A DNA stretch of 30,887 bases. It comes from Asterionellopsis glacialis. Lineage: Eukaryota; Bacillariophyta; Plagiogrammaphyceae; Rhaphoneidales; Asterionellopsidaceae. Both the position numbers and the translations under genes were made by a program. Below, one piece after another: positions 18,387 to 28,907 of this stretch. Position 1 is the first letter of the stretch; each line of letters begins with the position of its first letter. A model generated the notes under the pieces. That model was not told the DNA's origin, searched no databases, and saw only the letters and a program-made list of their open reading frames with translations. Where the stretch lies: NCBI GenBank assembly GCA_014885115.2, contig WKLE02001168.1:1-30887 (forward strand), given 5' to 3'.

Positions 18387-18992
18387 GTTCCCACCTGATG
18401 AACTAACACTTATTTGCACTTTAACCAAAAAACAATTTCAAAAGCATGATGTCAACAACAAGAGAACAACAAAAGGGGAGATACATAGATGGAATTGAAT
18501 CAATGGTTTAATCACCACATATGAATTTACGTCCAGAGCATCCTTGTGGAGTAACACATCCTGGTTTTAGTATAGTCCTGCACCATCATTTGGCAAGACA
18601 GGAATGACAAGACAGAGGCATGATACATTGTCTAATTGCCTTCAGTTTGCAGACCAGCCAGAACAGAGACCAGCAACAATGACTAGCAAGCTTTACAGAT
18701 GGAGATTGGTGGACAACTTTGTTTCAAATTTTAATAACCCCATCACATGGAAATGTATACACTGTCACATTGGGTATGTGTTGATGAATCTATAAGCAGG
18801 TGGTATGGGATGGGTGGACATTGGATTAATATGGGGTTGCCACATTATGTTGCCATTTATTGCAAACCAGAACATGGATGTGAGATACAAAATACGGCAG
18901 ATGGCATTAGTGGAATCATGTTGCATTTGAAAGTGGTGAAGACCACAGAACACAAACACTCGTTAAAAGTGCATGAAGATGATAGTGGATAG
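18387..18992 (+). pseudogene. piggyBac-type transposase relic, continuing part
   Basis: Continues from the LTR: FPPDELTLICTLTKKQ, then (with stops) SRASLWS, PAPSFGKTGMTRQRHDTLSN, FADQPEQRPATM, YRWRLVDNFVSNFN and, after a shift, VCVDESISRWYGMGGHWINM, GLPHYVAIYCKPE and GCEIQNTADGISGIM. The blocks 'SFGKTGM...R', 'DQPEERP' and 'DE(S/M)...W.G.G' are characteristic of the PiggyBac DDD transposase domain; the Asp in VDES is a candidate catalytic residue. The gene stops at HEDDSG near 18992, and homology fades before 19105, where copy III begins. The C-terminal half is missing. Confidence 0.8.
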
Positions 18993-19104
18993 ATACATGG
19001 AACAGTTGCCACCCATCTCCAACAATCTGCCACATCATCATTGTCAATCTATCCACTTCACCATCATCTGTCCAACTGGCCTGTCTGCGCATGTGTGCAC
19101 ACAT

Positions 19105-19840
19105 TAGTACTAAAGGTTACATAGCAGGACACAATCTAAATCTCACAAGTCCTCTTTCTTGAAATCACAAAAGAGAGCCACATTAAGCTGCAAAGTCTGT
19201 AGCAGCTCATTTCTTGATTCAAATAACACCAACAACAATCAAGTTGATGATGTTGCCTTTGATGGTATGTTTGATAATCAGGAGCATCCTGTTTATTTAT
19301 CTCATGAAACTATGTTGCAATAGGATAAGGCTCCATTGACCCCGTTTGATAAGATAATTGCATGGGTTGAGAATACTATATCCCGTGGAGTTACTTTTTC
19401 TGGAAATAATTTGCAAAGGAAAACTATACTTTAAAAATTGAAAAGAACGTTCAAACTAAAAATTTGTAAGCCAAGCACAACCCCTTACATGTTAGAAGGG
19501 GGTGGTAAAGAAGATGTAGTAGTGTAATATTTCAAAGCGATTTTTGAATCCTTGATAAATGATCCAAGAATCAACAATGCACACAACTTAGTGATATCTG
19601 AGACTGATCCTTCCAAGTACAAACCTGAATATGAAGTTGCTGACACTCTTGAAGAAATGCAACATGGTGAAGTTTGTAGGAATAATCTAAAAGAGTTGTG
19701 TACCACCAACAACGATATTTTTTGTGGAATAATTTTGTATATTGATGTAAGACAGTCACAATCTCTACATAAACTTTTGAATAATCCAGAGTGGGATTTA
19801 TACCTCCCACATTGATCATCAGAGCCTTCACAATCACCTA
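19105..19840 (+). pseudogene. Copy III transposase, N-terminal half
   Basis: Begins with GGTTACATAGC, identical to the sequence just before the ATG of copy I, but nine bases including the ATG are deleted. SQKRATLSCKVC then shows a finger cut short. KAPLTPFDKIIAWVENTISR, LKRTFKLKICKPSTTPYML, SKYKPEYEVADTLEEMQHGE and NNDIFCGIILYIDVRQSQSL follow, with stops near 19323, 19432 and 19527. The hydrophobic strand ending in 'LYID' resembles the first catalytic Asp of RNase-H-fold (DDE) transposases of the Plavaka/CACTA-Tnp2 kind. That placement is by eye only. Confidence 0.5.
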
Positions 19841-19860
19841 AACAACAACAACAACAACAG
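19837..19860. repeat. (CAA)n microsatellite
   Basis: AACAACAACAACAACAACAG tract encoding a Gln run at the point where the transposase frame breaks. Confidence 0.85.
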
Positions 19861-20165
19861 GAACTTAAAAGACCATATCCTTATGCATGTTTCCATTAAT
19901 GCATATATTTGTGGTCATGCCTCCCTGATTTTGCTCTTGCTTGATACAAGAGATAATTAATCTCAGAGCTCTATGATAATTTTAATATTGCGGCCTCTTA
20001 ACACAATATCATCCTCTTTTCCATCATTATCTTCTGGCCTATTTATGAAACCTATTGCATGACATGCATGTGATTGACTCCAAGTTGCTTGATTAGAAAT
20101 TGTCAGTAACATCATTACAGGTTCTAAGACTACGCTAATGTTATTTGCAAACCATGTGAAAGAAA
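19861..20165. other. Unassigned insert or relic within copy III
   Basis: The transposase similarity is interrupted here. The minus strand has a short open stretch (about 20100 down to 19975) reading QATWSQSHACHAIGFINRPE and a charged continuation. I do not recognise it. It could be a fragment of another element or diverged transposase DNA in the wrong orientation. Confidence 0.3.
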
Positions 20166-21591
20166 GGACCTCTCTGGGACAACAGATGATGAGTTACAGG
20201 AAATGTCACACTACAAATTAGATAATGCTTTTGATGAAATAGATATGGCAGACATTGAACAAGGGATATCAGGAGCGACACCACCTGAAATCTTACATTG
20301 GCTAGATGCTGGGTTGAAAAAACAGTGTACTGGATTTTTTAATAATGAAATTCTTGGCAAAGCAAGTAAAAGAAGAACTGCATTTGATTCTGTCCTAGCC
20401 AAAATTTCTCAACAATGTGGATATCAAAATGATTGTGACATGCCAATTGTTACATTCAATAATGGCTATGCAAAGTTGGTGGCTGGCACAATGAAGGCAT
20501 CTCAATATACTGGTTTAATGTTAGCCATCATTTTGACCAGGCATACTCATGCTGGCAAAGCTGTATTTGCTAATAACATGTATCATGAGAAAAGAGTACT
20601 AATCACTGACTATATGTATTTGATGGAAATGATGCTTTGTCTTGATTGTTGGATGAAAAATGGATCAAAAATTATTGTCAACAGTAGATGAATATGACCA
20701 TTCATTAAGAAAATTAATGGTATTCTTGTATCACAAATTGGTCTATCATACTGAAGGTTTGGGATTGAAGACCATAAAATTTCATCAAATAAGCCATATT
20801 GTACAATACATCAAAATGTATGGCAATCCACAGATTGTCAATACGGGCACATTAAGAATGTCAAAAATCCTGCTAGATTAACTCAATGCCGTCCAAGTAC
20901 ATTGTCAGTGCAAGCTGCAAGCAAATGTTATGAAAAGTACCTGATTGATTTTGCTAAATTGACAATTGATTTCGACCACTGGAAGGAGAAACGCAAAAAG
21001 AACAACATAGAGGGTGTGCTAGCTGGCACTCAATGCAGTATTCAAATAACCAAGAATCCTGAAACAAGAAAATCATACTTTGATGTAGCTTTTAGGAAAT
21101 GTACACCTTACATTATTCCCTTCTCCATTCTTCAGTATATAGGTGAAACAATATTGAAGAACAAACCTGAAATAAAGGTTCAAATGGGGTCAGAATGTTT
21201 TATTCAACAAACATTGTATGGAGCACATCCCTATTACCTGTCTATCAGACCTTGACATGACTTTTGTTATTATAAAACTTACAGAATGCATTACCCAAGG
21301 TTTGCAAAGATTCTAGGATTTGTTGATATACAAGATGATCTTACAGATGAGAATGATTTATCATGTGGAGTTCAATTATTTTGTGAACTTGCAACTGAAT
21401 ACCCAGTGGATCTATCTGTATTAGTGAAGACATGCAATCTAGAGATGACTAATCAAGGAAACTACCTATATTCTGTAGATCCTGTTTATTGCATTGAAAA
21501 TATTATTGAAGAAAATAAAGAATTTACTCAGGAAGACATTGGACAGATATTTGTAGTTGATCCTCATAAAACTTGGGCAGAAACTGTTTAG
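20166..21591 (+). pseudogene. Copy III transposase, core and C-terminus
   Basis: A long frame (20203-20691) reads NAFDEIDMADIEQGISGATP, PPEILHWLDAGLKKQ, then FDSVLAKISQQCGYQNDCDM and MKASQYTGLMLAIIL. After a shift come EGLGLKTIKFHQISHIVQYI and MYGNPQIVNTGT, then VQAASKCYEKYLIDFAKLTI. A further segment after a stop reads RMHYPRFAKILGFVDIQDD and VLVKTCNLEMTNQ, with the stop at 21589-21591. The order 'GATPPE.LH', 'K..KFH...H' and 'YG.P' followed by a His/Tyr-rich tail fits a family of large diatom transposases that I associate with the CACTA/Plavaka or KDZ group; which one is unresolved. Shifts at about 20660, 20890 and 21255 disable it. Confidence 0.6.
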
Positions 21592-22560
21592 TACCAAGAC
21601 AATAAAAACATATATAAAACAAATTTCTTGAATTTACCCATAACACACCAATCTAAACTATGCCAAGTGAGAGGAAGAGCTTGTGGCAGATCTTGCAATA
21701 TCACAGTTATGGGATAAATTCCTAACACAGGGGATAGGTTTTTAAAAAATCAATTCTTCCTGTAGCTTTTTTTCACATAACATTTTTCCCCAAATAGTTT
21801 TCTATTGTATTTGGCAAAGCCTTGATGCTATCAACAGAATAGGATAATCTTTATCCATCTTCATGGACAAATTGTTCAAGTTTGTCATGGCCATGGTAAT
21901 ACAAACAGCTAGCCAAGCTATCATACACACAAGTTTTTAATTTTCCTTGTTGATACTTGACTTTGAGTCTTGAAAGTGGAATCCATCTGCCTGGCAATGG
22001 TTCTTGAGGTCCAGTAATGTTTCTATAGGACCCTGCTGGAAGACGGATAACCATATGGGGTCTGGGCTTGATGTGATTTTGTATAATCTTCAATACAAAG
22101 CATTCTACTCACTCTGTATTCAGAAGATGATCTTGTCCATCTTATAATGCTCCAATCCAATGGGATAATATGGTTGTGATGCTTTTATTGTTTCCTCTCA
22201 GAATTTGTTTTTTTGGGATATATGTGAGGTTAACTATTTGTTGATTACATGGAATGTTGTTACAGCTTTCAGCATATCCAAAAACTTTTGCCTTTATCTT
22301 TGTAGTTCATATTTTGTTCTGTTGTCTGACGTCCAAGTCCGTGGAGCATCTGGATCTCTCAATGAATCTATTTTGTTTTGAAAGGCTTCCTTGAACTGAT
22401 CTAGATTTCTAAACTCTGGCTTTCTATCCTCATGAAATCTTGAATGGTCATTCCTGTCAGCTTCCCATTGAGCATAAAAATATGTTTGTGCAACAAATGG
22501 ATAAAGTTCCAATAAAGTATATTCCTTATCCTTTTTGTTCTTCTTTGCATATTGCTTTCT
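21592..22560 (-). pseudogene. Copy III accessory gene, C-terminal domain
   Basis: The minus strand reads, from 22512: ELYPFVAQTYFYAQWEADRN, RKPEFRNLDQFKEAFQNK, SLRDPDAPRTWTSDN and, after breaks, LPAGSYRNITGPQEPLPGRW and TCVYDSLASCLYYHGHDKLE. This is almost identical to 3860-4430 of copy I. Just beyond, about 60 bases present in copy I (the 'EHAISILGNWIFDS' block with the proposed His and Asn) are deleted; it resumes at LPQAL and SLDWCVMGKF. It ends within about 20 bases of the transposase stop, reproducing the tail-to-tail junction. Confidence 0.65.
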
Positions 22561-22575
22561 AGATCATTTATTTTT

Positions 22576-23215
22576 GATTCCAACTTCCATGGCCACTGTC
22601 CTGCTGTCCAAATGAACCAACACCTTTTGTGGGGTCTAGGTGAGAGAGCACTTTGGCACTTTAACTTGACGTTCAGATCATCCCGCATTGCCAAACCAGC
22701 TTACCCAGTGTGGCCCACTAGCGACTGACATTCAACCACAGGGTTCAATTAAGCAACCCTGAGGTCTTACCCATTCAAAGTTTGAGAATAGGCTGAGGGA
22801 ATTCCGCCCCAAGATCCTCTAATCATTTGCTTTACCTGATAAAACTGACATTCGATTACAGCTATCCTGAGGGAAATTTTGGAGGGAACCACCTATTAGA
22901 GGAGGGTTTAATTAGCCTTTTGTCCCTATACCCAAATTTGACGATTGATTTGCACGTCAGAATTGCTACGAGCCTCCACCAGAGTTTCCTCTGGCTTCAC
23001 CCTATTCAGGCATAGTTCACCATCTTTTGGGTCCCAACATGTATGCTCACACTCAGACCGTTCTCCCAAAGGATCAAGGCTGGCTGATTGTGCCTGAAAG
23101 GTACAACCACTGTCACTTTCATTGCACACGGGGGTTTGCCACCACTGTACTCACACACATGTTAGACTCCTTGGTCCGTGTTTCTAGACAGGGTAAAGAA
23201 AACCATATTGTCAGC
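22576..23215 (-). rRNA. 28S (LSU) rRNA fragment, antisense, inserted in copy III
   Basis: On the minus strand the sequence runs through unmistakable LSU core blocks: AACACGGACCAAGGAGTCTA, CATGTTGGGACCCAAAAGAT, GGTGAACTATGCCTGAATAG, GGGTGAAGCCAGAGGAAACT, TCTGGTGGAGGCTCGTAGCA, GACGTGCAAATC, GAGGGAACC-type and GGTAAAGC-type segments, CTATTCTCAAACTTTGAATG, GGACAGCAGGACAGTGGCCA and TGGAAGTTGGAATC. It is about 640 bases, truncated at both ends and carries substitutions in conserved sites, so it is an rRNA pseudogene piece. Small open frames on either strand here are meaningless. Accessory-gene sequence flanks it on both sides. The 23215 end is approximate. Confidence 0.9.
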
Positions 23216-23229
23216 CTCACTCAAGCCCA

Positions 23230-23679
23230 GCAATAATGTAAACAGTATCACGCAAGCGCTACCTCCTGAAATGTCTCTTCTAGATCTTTTTCTGTTTTCC
23301 TTTCTTTTGTCAACTTGATGTTGAGTTCTCAAGACTTCAACTTTTTCTGCTGTCAATCTTGGTTAACAATTCTTTCCCCAGTATTCAATAGTTCCTTGAC
23401 TTTATTTACAATTCTGGTAGGTTTATACTCATCTAAATCTTTTTTGATGGACATGACTTGGTCTTCTTCTTCTTTGGGTTATTCGGGAACTTGTACATCT
23501 ATTGAAATATGCATTTTCTCTTCTTAATTTTCACTCACATTCTTCAGCTTTTCTTCTTCTATCTTCTTCAGCTTTTCTTCTATTATCTTCCATTTTCTTT
23601 TTTCCAGCCATCTCCATGGTATTTTTTGACTCTCGTTTAACTCAATACCATCAGCTAATTTTTTGTTGTACTCTTTAAG
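23230..23679 (-). pseudogene. Copy III accessory gene, linker after Ulp1 domain
   Basis: The minus strand reads KKLADGIELNESQKIPWRWL, EKRKWKIIEEKLKKIEEEKL and, after a stop, ISIDVQVPE, MSIKKDLDEYKPTRIVN and a Lys/Glu-rich coiled-coil-like stretch. DGIEL-x-E-x-QKIPW matches 3605-3660 of copy I, which sits right after the Ulp1 domain. The gene is cut here by the LTR of the next gypsy element, so the N-terminal domains of copy III are absent. Confidence 0.6.
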
Positions 23680-23925
23680 TACACTTCCTGTAGGACACTC
23701 TTGAGGATGGCTGATTGATGCGTGAACAAGCAGATGGACTCCACAAATTTACCATTTACCATTTACTAATATTTCCTGATTCTTTACTTCTTACTAAATT
23801 GCCGGATTTCTCCAGCATCAAACTAAGCTCATATTTTCATCACCAAACAAAAGTCTTCTTTTCAGTTGTGTGTTGATTATCTGATTGTTGTGTTGTGCTG
23901 CTGTCAACACTAGTGGCATAGGGCA
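23680..23925 (+). repeat. 5' LTR of gypsy relic B
   Basis: Direct-orientation partner of 8427-8676, from about AAGTACACTTCCTGTAGGAC to GGCATAGGGCA. It precedes a gag frame by 45 bases. A convincing primer-binding site after its 3' end is not visible, so the 3' boundary is approximate. Confidence 0.65.
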
Positions 23926-23969
23926 TAGTAATATTACTCCCTCTTTCAGAGGATTTTTAAATTGCAAAC

Positions 23970-24905
23970 ATGAAGACCTTTTACTCCTCTACTGAGTTTG
24001 AGAAGAAAGCTCAGGAGTTGAGTCAACAGCAGACTCTGCTGAATCCTTCTGCAATCCCCTTTGTGAAAACAAAGAAGGAAAGGTCAAAGTCAAAAGATGA
24101 CTACAAGGTTGTGTACAAAACCATTGAGGTTTGCATCAATCTCTCCAATGAAGGCCTAGATTCTGCGACCATTGAAAAGAGAGTCAAACAATATGAGGAT
24201 GGATCTGCTAAAGAGTGTATCCAGTGGAGGATTGAGTTTCCTTAAGTTGAGCGGGACTATCCCCTCACCAAAGCTTTATCAAAAACATCCATGGCGTAGA
24301 CCCTTTTAAAGGGCAGGGCAAGACAACCAATGCCAATTGCCAGAGCAAAGATGCCAGCCTCAAGACACCAGCCCGGAAAGATCCTGAACATTTCTTTGAA
24401 TCGGTACTCAACAATGTAGATGAGAATTTTTTCTTGTCTAGACATGCAGCAAGGCGCCAGAAGAACTATTGTTGCTATCACTTAGCGATGACCAGTTTGC
24501 CAGTTGAATGATTTCTTTGCCATATTTTCCAATGGATGATAATGGTAAAAAACAATCAAAAATTTGATGATGTCAAGCTCTCGGACATATTGGCCCTACT
24601 TGCTAGTGACCTTGATCCTCACAATTTTACCTGGGAAGATACTGTGGACTACTTCAAAAAGTTAGAGGTTTGCAATAATATTGATTGTGAACTCTCTAAG
24701 TCTGAAAACCCTACAAAACCCAAGGAAAATTGCAAGCATGAAGAAACAGAAAAGAATTCCAAACAAAATAACAACAATAACAATAACAAGCGCCAGCGCA
24801 CTTGTTAGTGGTGCAGCAACTGCCATATGAACAACCATAACACCAACAAGTGTACTGAGGACAAGTCCAAAAAGAAGGATTCTGGTAAATCCAAGATGTA
24901 CACAC
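23970..24905 (+). pseudogene. Gypsy relic B gag with zinc knuckle
   Basis: A starting frame at 23970 (MKTFYSSTEFEKKAQELSQQ) is followed after breaks by gag-like helices (HFFESVLNNVDENFF-like in an alternate frame, then VKLSDILALLASDLDPHNFT and WEDTVDYFKKLEV). An Asn/Lys run then leads to a CCHC knuckle CSNCHMNNHNTNKC (C-x2-C-x4-H-x4-C) near 24812-24855. CCHC knuckles bind genomic RNA. A stop at 24243 and shifts make the gene non-functional. Confidence 0.7.
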
Positions 24906-26040
24906 ATGTGTAAACTATGGAAAGAAAGTATGAAAAAGAAACACAAAGTGCAGTACAAATCAGACTCATCATCAGATAACAAACCAAGCTTGTACTTTAC
25001 CCAACACAGTAAAAATGAACATAAAAATAGTAGTAAAAACCTTAGCAATTACTTTATGCCTACTTCCTACACTAATTCCAACCTTTTCCAGAATGTAGAA
25101 CAATTGTATATTATGCTGCATAGTCAGAGCAAAGCAGAAAAGCAAACAGTAGTAGGCAAGGTAATAAACCAGGATGGCAAGCTCATTCCTAGGCGAATCC
25201 TACTCAACACCAGTACTACTGCAACAATTATCTTAAAGAACTTTGTTGAATGGGGAAAGGGTAGTACTTATAAGAACCCAAAACCTTAGCAGTGGTCTAT
25301 GGCAACTTTATGATAAGGGGGGGTGCAATTTTGGTGAGTTTTATTGAATGGCTTGGCGCATTGCAGTCTCCTGCCATGTGGGAGTCACTACAGGGGTCTG
25401 AAAAGATCCTAACACCTCACTATGGCCAGGATCCCCTACCTGCTACATGGTGGCAGTATGGACAAAGAGGTACCCAAGCCTGTATTTTACTCAACATAAT
25501 ACTAAACTTCTTAAGCAAAAAAGTAGTAGTGATGACAGTATTACTTTATGCATTCTGTGTAGCCAGTGTAAGACAAAAAAACAAAAATCCAATCATTGTA
25601 CTACTGAAGTAGTAGACAAAATAATAAACCGGGATGGCAATCTTGTTCCCATACAAATCCTACTTGACACCAGTACTACAACAACAATCACCCTAAAGAA
25701 CTTTGTGGAACCCTAAACCTACACAGTGGTCCACCATGGGTGGTAACTTTATCACTAAGCAAAAACCAAGGGTAAATTTTACAATCCTAGAGTTCACCAA
25801 CAAAAGACCATTATCTGGTCTTGCCACATGGACAAACCAACCAACCTAGTGGATGCACAATATGACATGATTGTCAGCACCAACCCCATGCATGCAATGG
25901 GCCTGGGCATTCATTTTTGTTAAAAACTACTGATGAAGCACCACAGCAAGGTCTGGGACCCTGCACAAGGGGAAGCAATTTACTACATGGCCATGCAGCC
26001 ACCAATCCTCAAGGAAGTAGAATTATGCCAATCAGCCATA
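24906..26040 (+). pseudogene. Gypsy relic B protease region, internally duplicated
   Basis: Two copies of an aspartic-protease-like block lie about 460 bases apart: INQDGKLIPRRILLNTSTTA (about 25165) and INRDGNLVPIQILLDTSTTT (about 25622), each followed by LKNFVE. The second keeps Asp in 'LLDTS' at the catalytic D-T/S-G position (with T for G); the first has Asn. Sequence around each block is also similar (e.g. CAGTGGTC.A.CAT/ATGG...AACTTTAT), so this is a degraded tandem duplication. LVDAQYDMIVSTNPMHAMGL follows the second, as in gypsy proteases. Confidence 0.6.
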
Positions 26041-26700
26041 TTAGACGCTAACTATGAAAAGGTTGACTTAGGCACAGCTGCCCAACAATGAACACATTTA
26101 ACATATAACAAACAAAAATTGATGGGCTGTTCACAGCTTTCCCTGTCCTCAGAAAAACATTATTATTAGGTTTATTTCTGATTTCCAGAAACTCAACAAA
26201 TGCATAGCACGACATCTGTTCCCAATTCCACATATTCAAGAACTACTTATGATTCTCATATGCAACATCTCTGGACCTTAATATGGGATACTATCATATA
26301 TGACTAGATGAAGATGCTAGTATCATCCTACCATGGGGTAATTACAAATATCTATGTTTACCTATGGGTGTCACAACTTCAGTGGACATTTTCCAAGAGA
26401 AAATGAGCAAGCTAATTTGCAGACTAGAATTTGTACAAGAGTACATTGACAATCTTTTGCTCCTTAAAACAGACAATTTTGAAGATCATCTAAACAAAAT
26501 GGATAGGGTACTACATAGGCTACAAGAAGTGGGACTCAAAGTCAATGCAGAGAAATCTTTTTTCAGGCAAACCAAAATAGACTATCTTAGGTTCCACACA
26601 TGTTGTAGAGGTATAAGAACTCTTAATCATAAGGTCTCCACCATACTAAATATTGCACCCCCTACTACCACTAAAAAAATATGATCTTTTGTTGGAATGG
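26041..26700 (+). pseudogene. Gypsy relic B reverse transcriptase
   Basis: Reads RFISDFQKLNKCIARHLFPI, PHIQELL, then LPWGNYKYLCLPMGVTTSVD and VQEYIDNLLLLKTDNFEDHL (YIDN in place of YIDD), VGLKVNAEKSFF and KIDYLRF. It runs in at least two frames with stops near 26280. The RT order matches relics A and C but the sequence is closer to C. Confidence 0.8.
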
Positions 26701-26998
26701 TGAATTACTATAAGCTGATGTGGATACGCAGATCTCACATACTAACTCAACTAACCAAACTTAAAGGAAAAGGGTTTAAGTTCAAATGAGGTAGAGAACA
26801 ACAAATAACCTTTGATAATATTAAGAAAATAATAGCCAAAGAAGTACTACTGTCCTACTTGGACTTTACTAAACCATTCGGAATGGTTTAGTAAAGTCCA
26901 TAGTATATATGTGGAGTCCACATATATATGGATGCAAGTAAGGATCAACTTGGGGCTGCTATAACCCAAGGCAATAAACCTATAATATTCTAGTCGAT
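26701..26998 (+). pseudogene. Gypsy relic B, start of RNase H, with inverted insertion
   Basis: MVNYYKLMWIRRSHILTQLT, EQQITFDNIKKIIAKEV and LSYLDFTKPF lead to the RNase H entry. The frame is split by 39 bases (26880-26918). After these, HIYMDASKDQLGAAITQGNK continues as expected. The inserted bases are the reverse complement of both flanks. The element ends abruptly at about 26998, where copy IV begins on the other strand. Confidence 0.75.
26860..26928. repeat. Two adjacent perfect palindromes from an inverted templated insertion
   Basis: TGGACTTTACTAAACCATTC (26860-26879), a single G, and its exact 20-base complement (26881-26900). Three bases on, TATATATGTGGA (26904-26915), a G, and TCCACATATATA (26917-26928). 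Confidence 0.9.
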
Positions 26999-27713
26999 AT
27001 TTTAGTTTTGGTTGTTCTGGTGGAATCCAACGATTACTGCATGCTTCTTCAGGTGGAAGGCTAACTCTTTTATCACCAGCTGGTAATCTATACCGTGTAT
27101 TTGAGTTTGACATAACAAACTTGACAACAGAGTCCAAAATATTATCTTTAATCCAGTTGGGATCCAAAATTTCTTCAACACCATACTTCAACATTCCATG
27201 CCAACATGTCGCACATGCTGTAATCTGCCTGGTACATATCGCATGCCTGTAGGAACATATGTTAACCAAACTATTTGTGAACTCTTGTAAAAGTTAGCCT
27301 CTGTCTTGAGCATCTTGTTAAAACTTTTCCATGTAGTATCAATTTTTTGTATCTCAACATTCCTCTTATATTCTTTTATTTCTCCTTTGTCAAATTTATT
27401 TTCTATTTCATCCTTATCTTCTAGAAACTTGTTCTCCAAATCTCTTCTACCTTGAGGATTTGATTTAGATTTTTTTTCTGGAAAGTATTGCGATAGAGTG
27501 ACTCTTCATTTTGGTGCAGGTACCACATTTTGCTTGTCATATTCTGTCTTGAAATTATCCCGTTTCTTTGTTTGCAACACTTTGAAGGTAATGTTTTTTC
27601 TTGTCATATGATTTTTTTGTGCGCATTCCTCATATTTTTCAATGCATTGTTCTTGGCTTTATTTCTTTCTTTGATAACTGTTTCTTTTTGCTCCTGATAT
27701 TTGTTATACTTAT
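26999..27713 (-). pseudogene. Copy IV accessory gene, C-terminal part (truncated)
   Basis: The minus strand contains a Lys/Glu-rich helical region (NKFLEDKDEIENKFDKGEIK), TTWKSFNKMLKTEANFYKSS, QIVWLTYVPTGMRYVPGRLQ, then VEEILDPNWIKDNILDSVVK, YRLPAGDKRVSL and NRWIPPEQPKLKY. It is colinear with 3990-4330 of copy I (MLKAETKFQGGEQIVSLKYI ... GRWIPLSRLKVKY) but much more diverged. It is cut at 26999 by the gypsy relic, before the 'TCVYDSLAS' block. Confidence 0.6.
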
Positions 27714-28907
27714 TTAGCCTTGCATAAAAAAGTTCATTTGTAGTTCCTTGCTCGTTCCTTCATAATCATCATCAAATATTTTGGTTGGAGTCTTCAAGGA
27801 GGGATCAGGTTCTGGGAAATCCTTATCTTTATCAGTAGTACGCTCTTCTTCTTTCTCTTCTTCCTGTGTTTTTTCTTTTTTTTCTTTATTTTCTTTCTCT
27901 TCAATTTCAGAATTCTTTGGCTTTTTCTTCTTCATATTTCCATCAGGTACATGTAAATCATGTTCTACATAATGATCACATCTAAATTCTTCATGGTGAC
28001 ACCCATCAAAGTTAATCAACCTTCTAGCAATAGCTAATTGATAAAACTCAATCTCTTGCTTAGATATAAATGTTTGTGCCCATGAAGGAATATTTGTGGC
28101 CAATTCGCCCATTACATGACATTGTTGCACACCACATGAGGTTGAATCTTCTTGTTGTCTCACATTTTTACGGATTTCATGAAGCACTACAATTTCTTCT
28201 TTTGAATTGTGTTCTTTATGCTTGACAGGTGTGTCATCTGGACCTAATTCTTCCTCTTCATCTGGGAGATCTAAACCTTACAGTTTGTACTTAACATAAT
28301 ATGTCATGCACTCAATGTGCTTTCTTGTTGGATGGCCTGATGTATCAACAAATTGCATTTTTATATGCTGGACATTCATCTATCTCCATATTCATTTTGG
28401 AAACATGCACTCCAATACAATGTGACTTATTGATATTAAAAAAAATATAAACGGCTTTATAGCCCATGGCAAATAGCTCATCTATATAGATTGGTTTTTT
28501 GTGTAGCCACAATGAATATCGGATGTGATTTTTGTCTTCTGTTTCTTGCTTTTCTCTATATCTGAACGTACTCTTTCAATAAAAGCTACCTTATCATCCC
28601 AACCAACAGTACTGTAGGGACCCAAAAAGAAACAATTCTTGGTATGTTCTGTAATGGCGTTACATGATGCTGTGTATGCTTGAATTATGTCACCATTCAA
28701 CTAAGTATCAATAAGTAATACGTAGATGTATTCCTGAATTTTTCTCAAAGCACTGGGAGCAAAGGAAGAATGGCTTTTACATTTGTAAAATAAAGGGTTA
28801 TCCTTGATACTTGTAGAAATTGCGTCCATAGGACAATCAACAAAGAGATGTAATTCTTGAGGACCAACAGGAGGGACCCTTTTGGACATATTTTGAAACA
28901 ATAGATC
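27714..28907 (-). pseudogene. Copy IV accessory gene, Ulp1-type protease domain
   Basis: Reads RVPPVGPQELHLFVDCPMDA, ALRKIQEYIYVLL, then DT(stop)LNGDIIQAYTAS (the WLND motif with Trp replaced by TAG), FFLGPYSTVGWDDK, INKSHCIGVHVSKM (catalytic His), FVDTSGHPTRK (catalytic Asp) and an intact 157-codon frame (27714-28187) that starts just before QQEDSTSCGVQQCHVM (catalytic Cys). Unlike copies I and II, all three catalytic positions survive, though Trp after His is Cys. The tail is a Lys/Glu-rich run (27830-27950). The stop in the WLND motif and shifts around 28270-28480 indicate a pseudogene. Confidence 0.68.

Noticed and set aside
22827..23356. Short open frames on both strands
   Set aside because: They lie largely in the 28S rRNA fragment and are by-products of its sequence.
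24662..25048. Hydrophobic minus-strand ORF resembling a membrane protein
   Set aside because: It lies opposite the gag zinc-knuckle and its Asn/Lys-rich flanks; the reverse complement of such sequence is Phe/Leu/Val/Cys-rich by chance.
27781..27972. Ser/Phe-rich plus-strand ORF
   Set aside because: Antisense of the Lys/Glu-rich tail of the copy IV protease domain.
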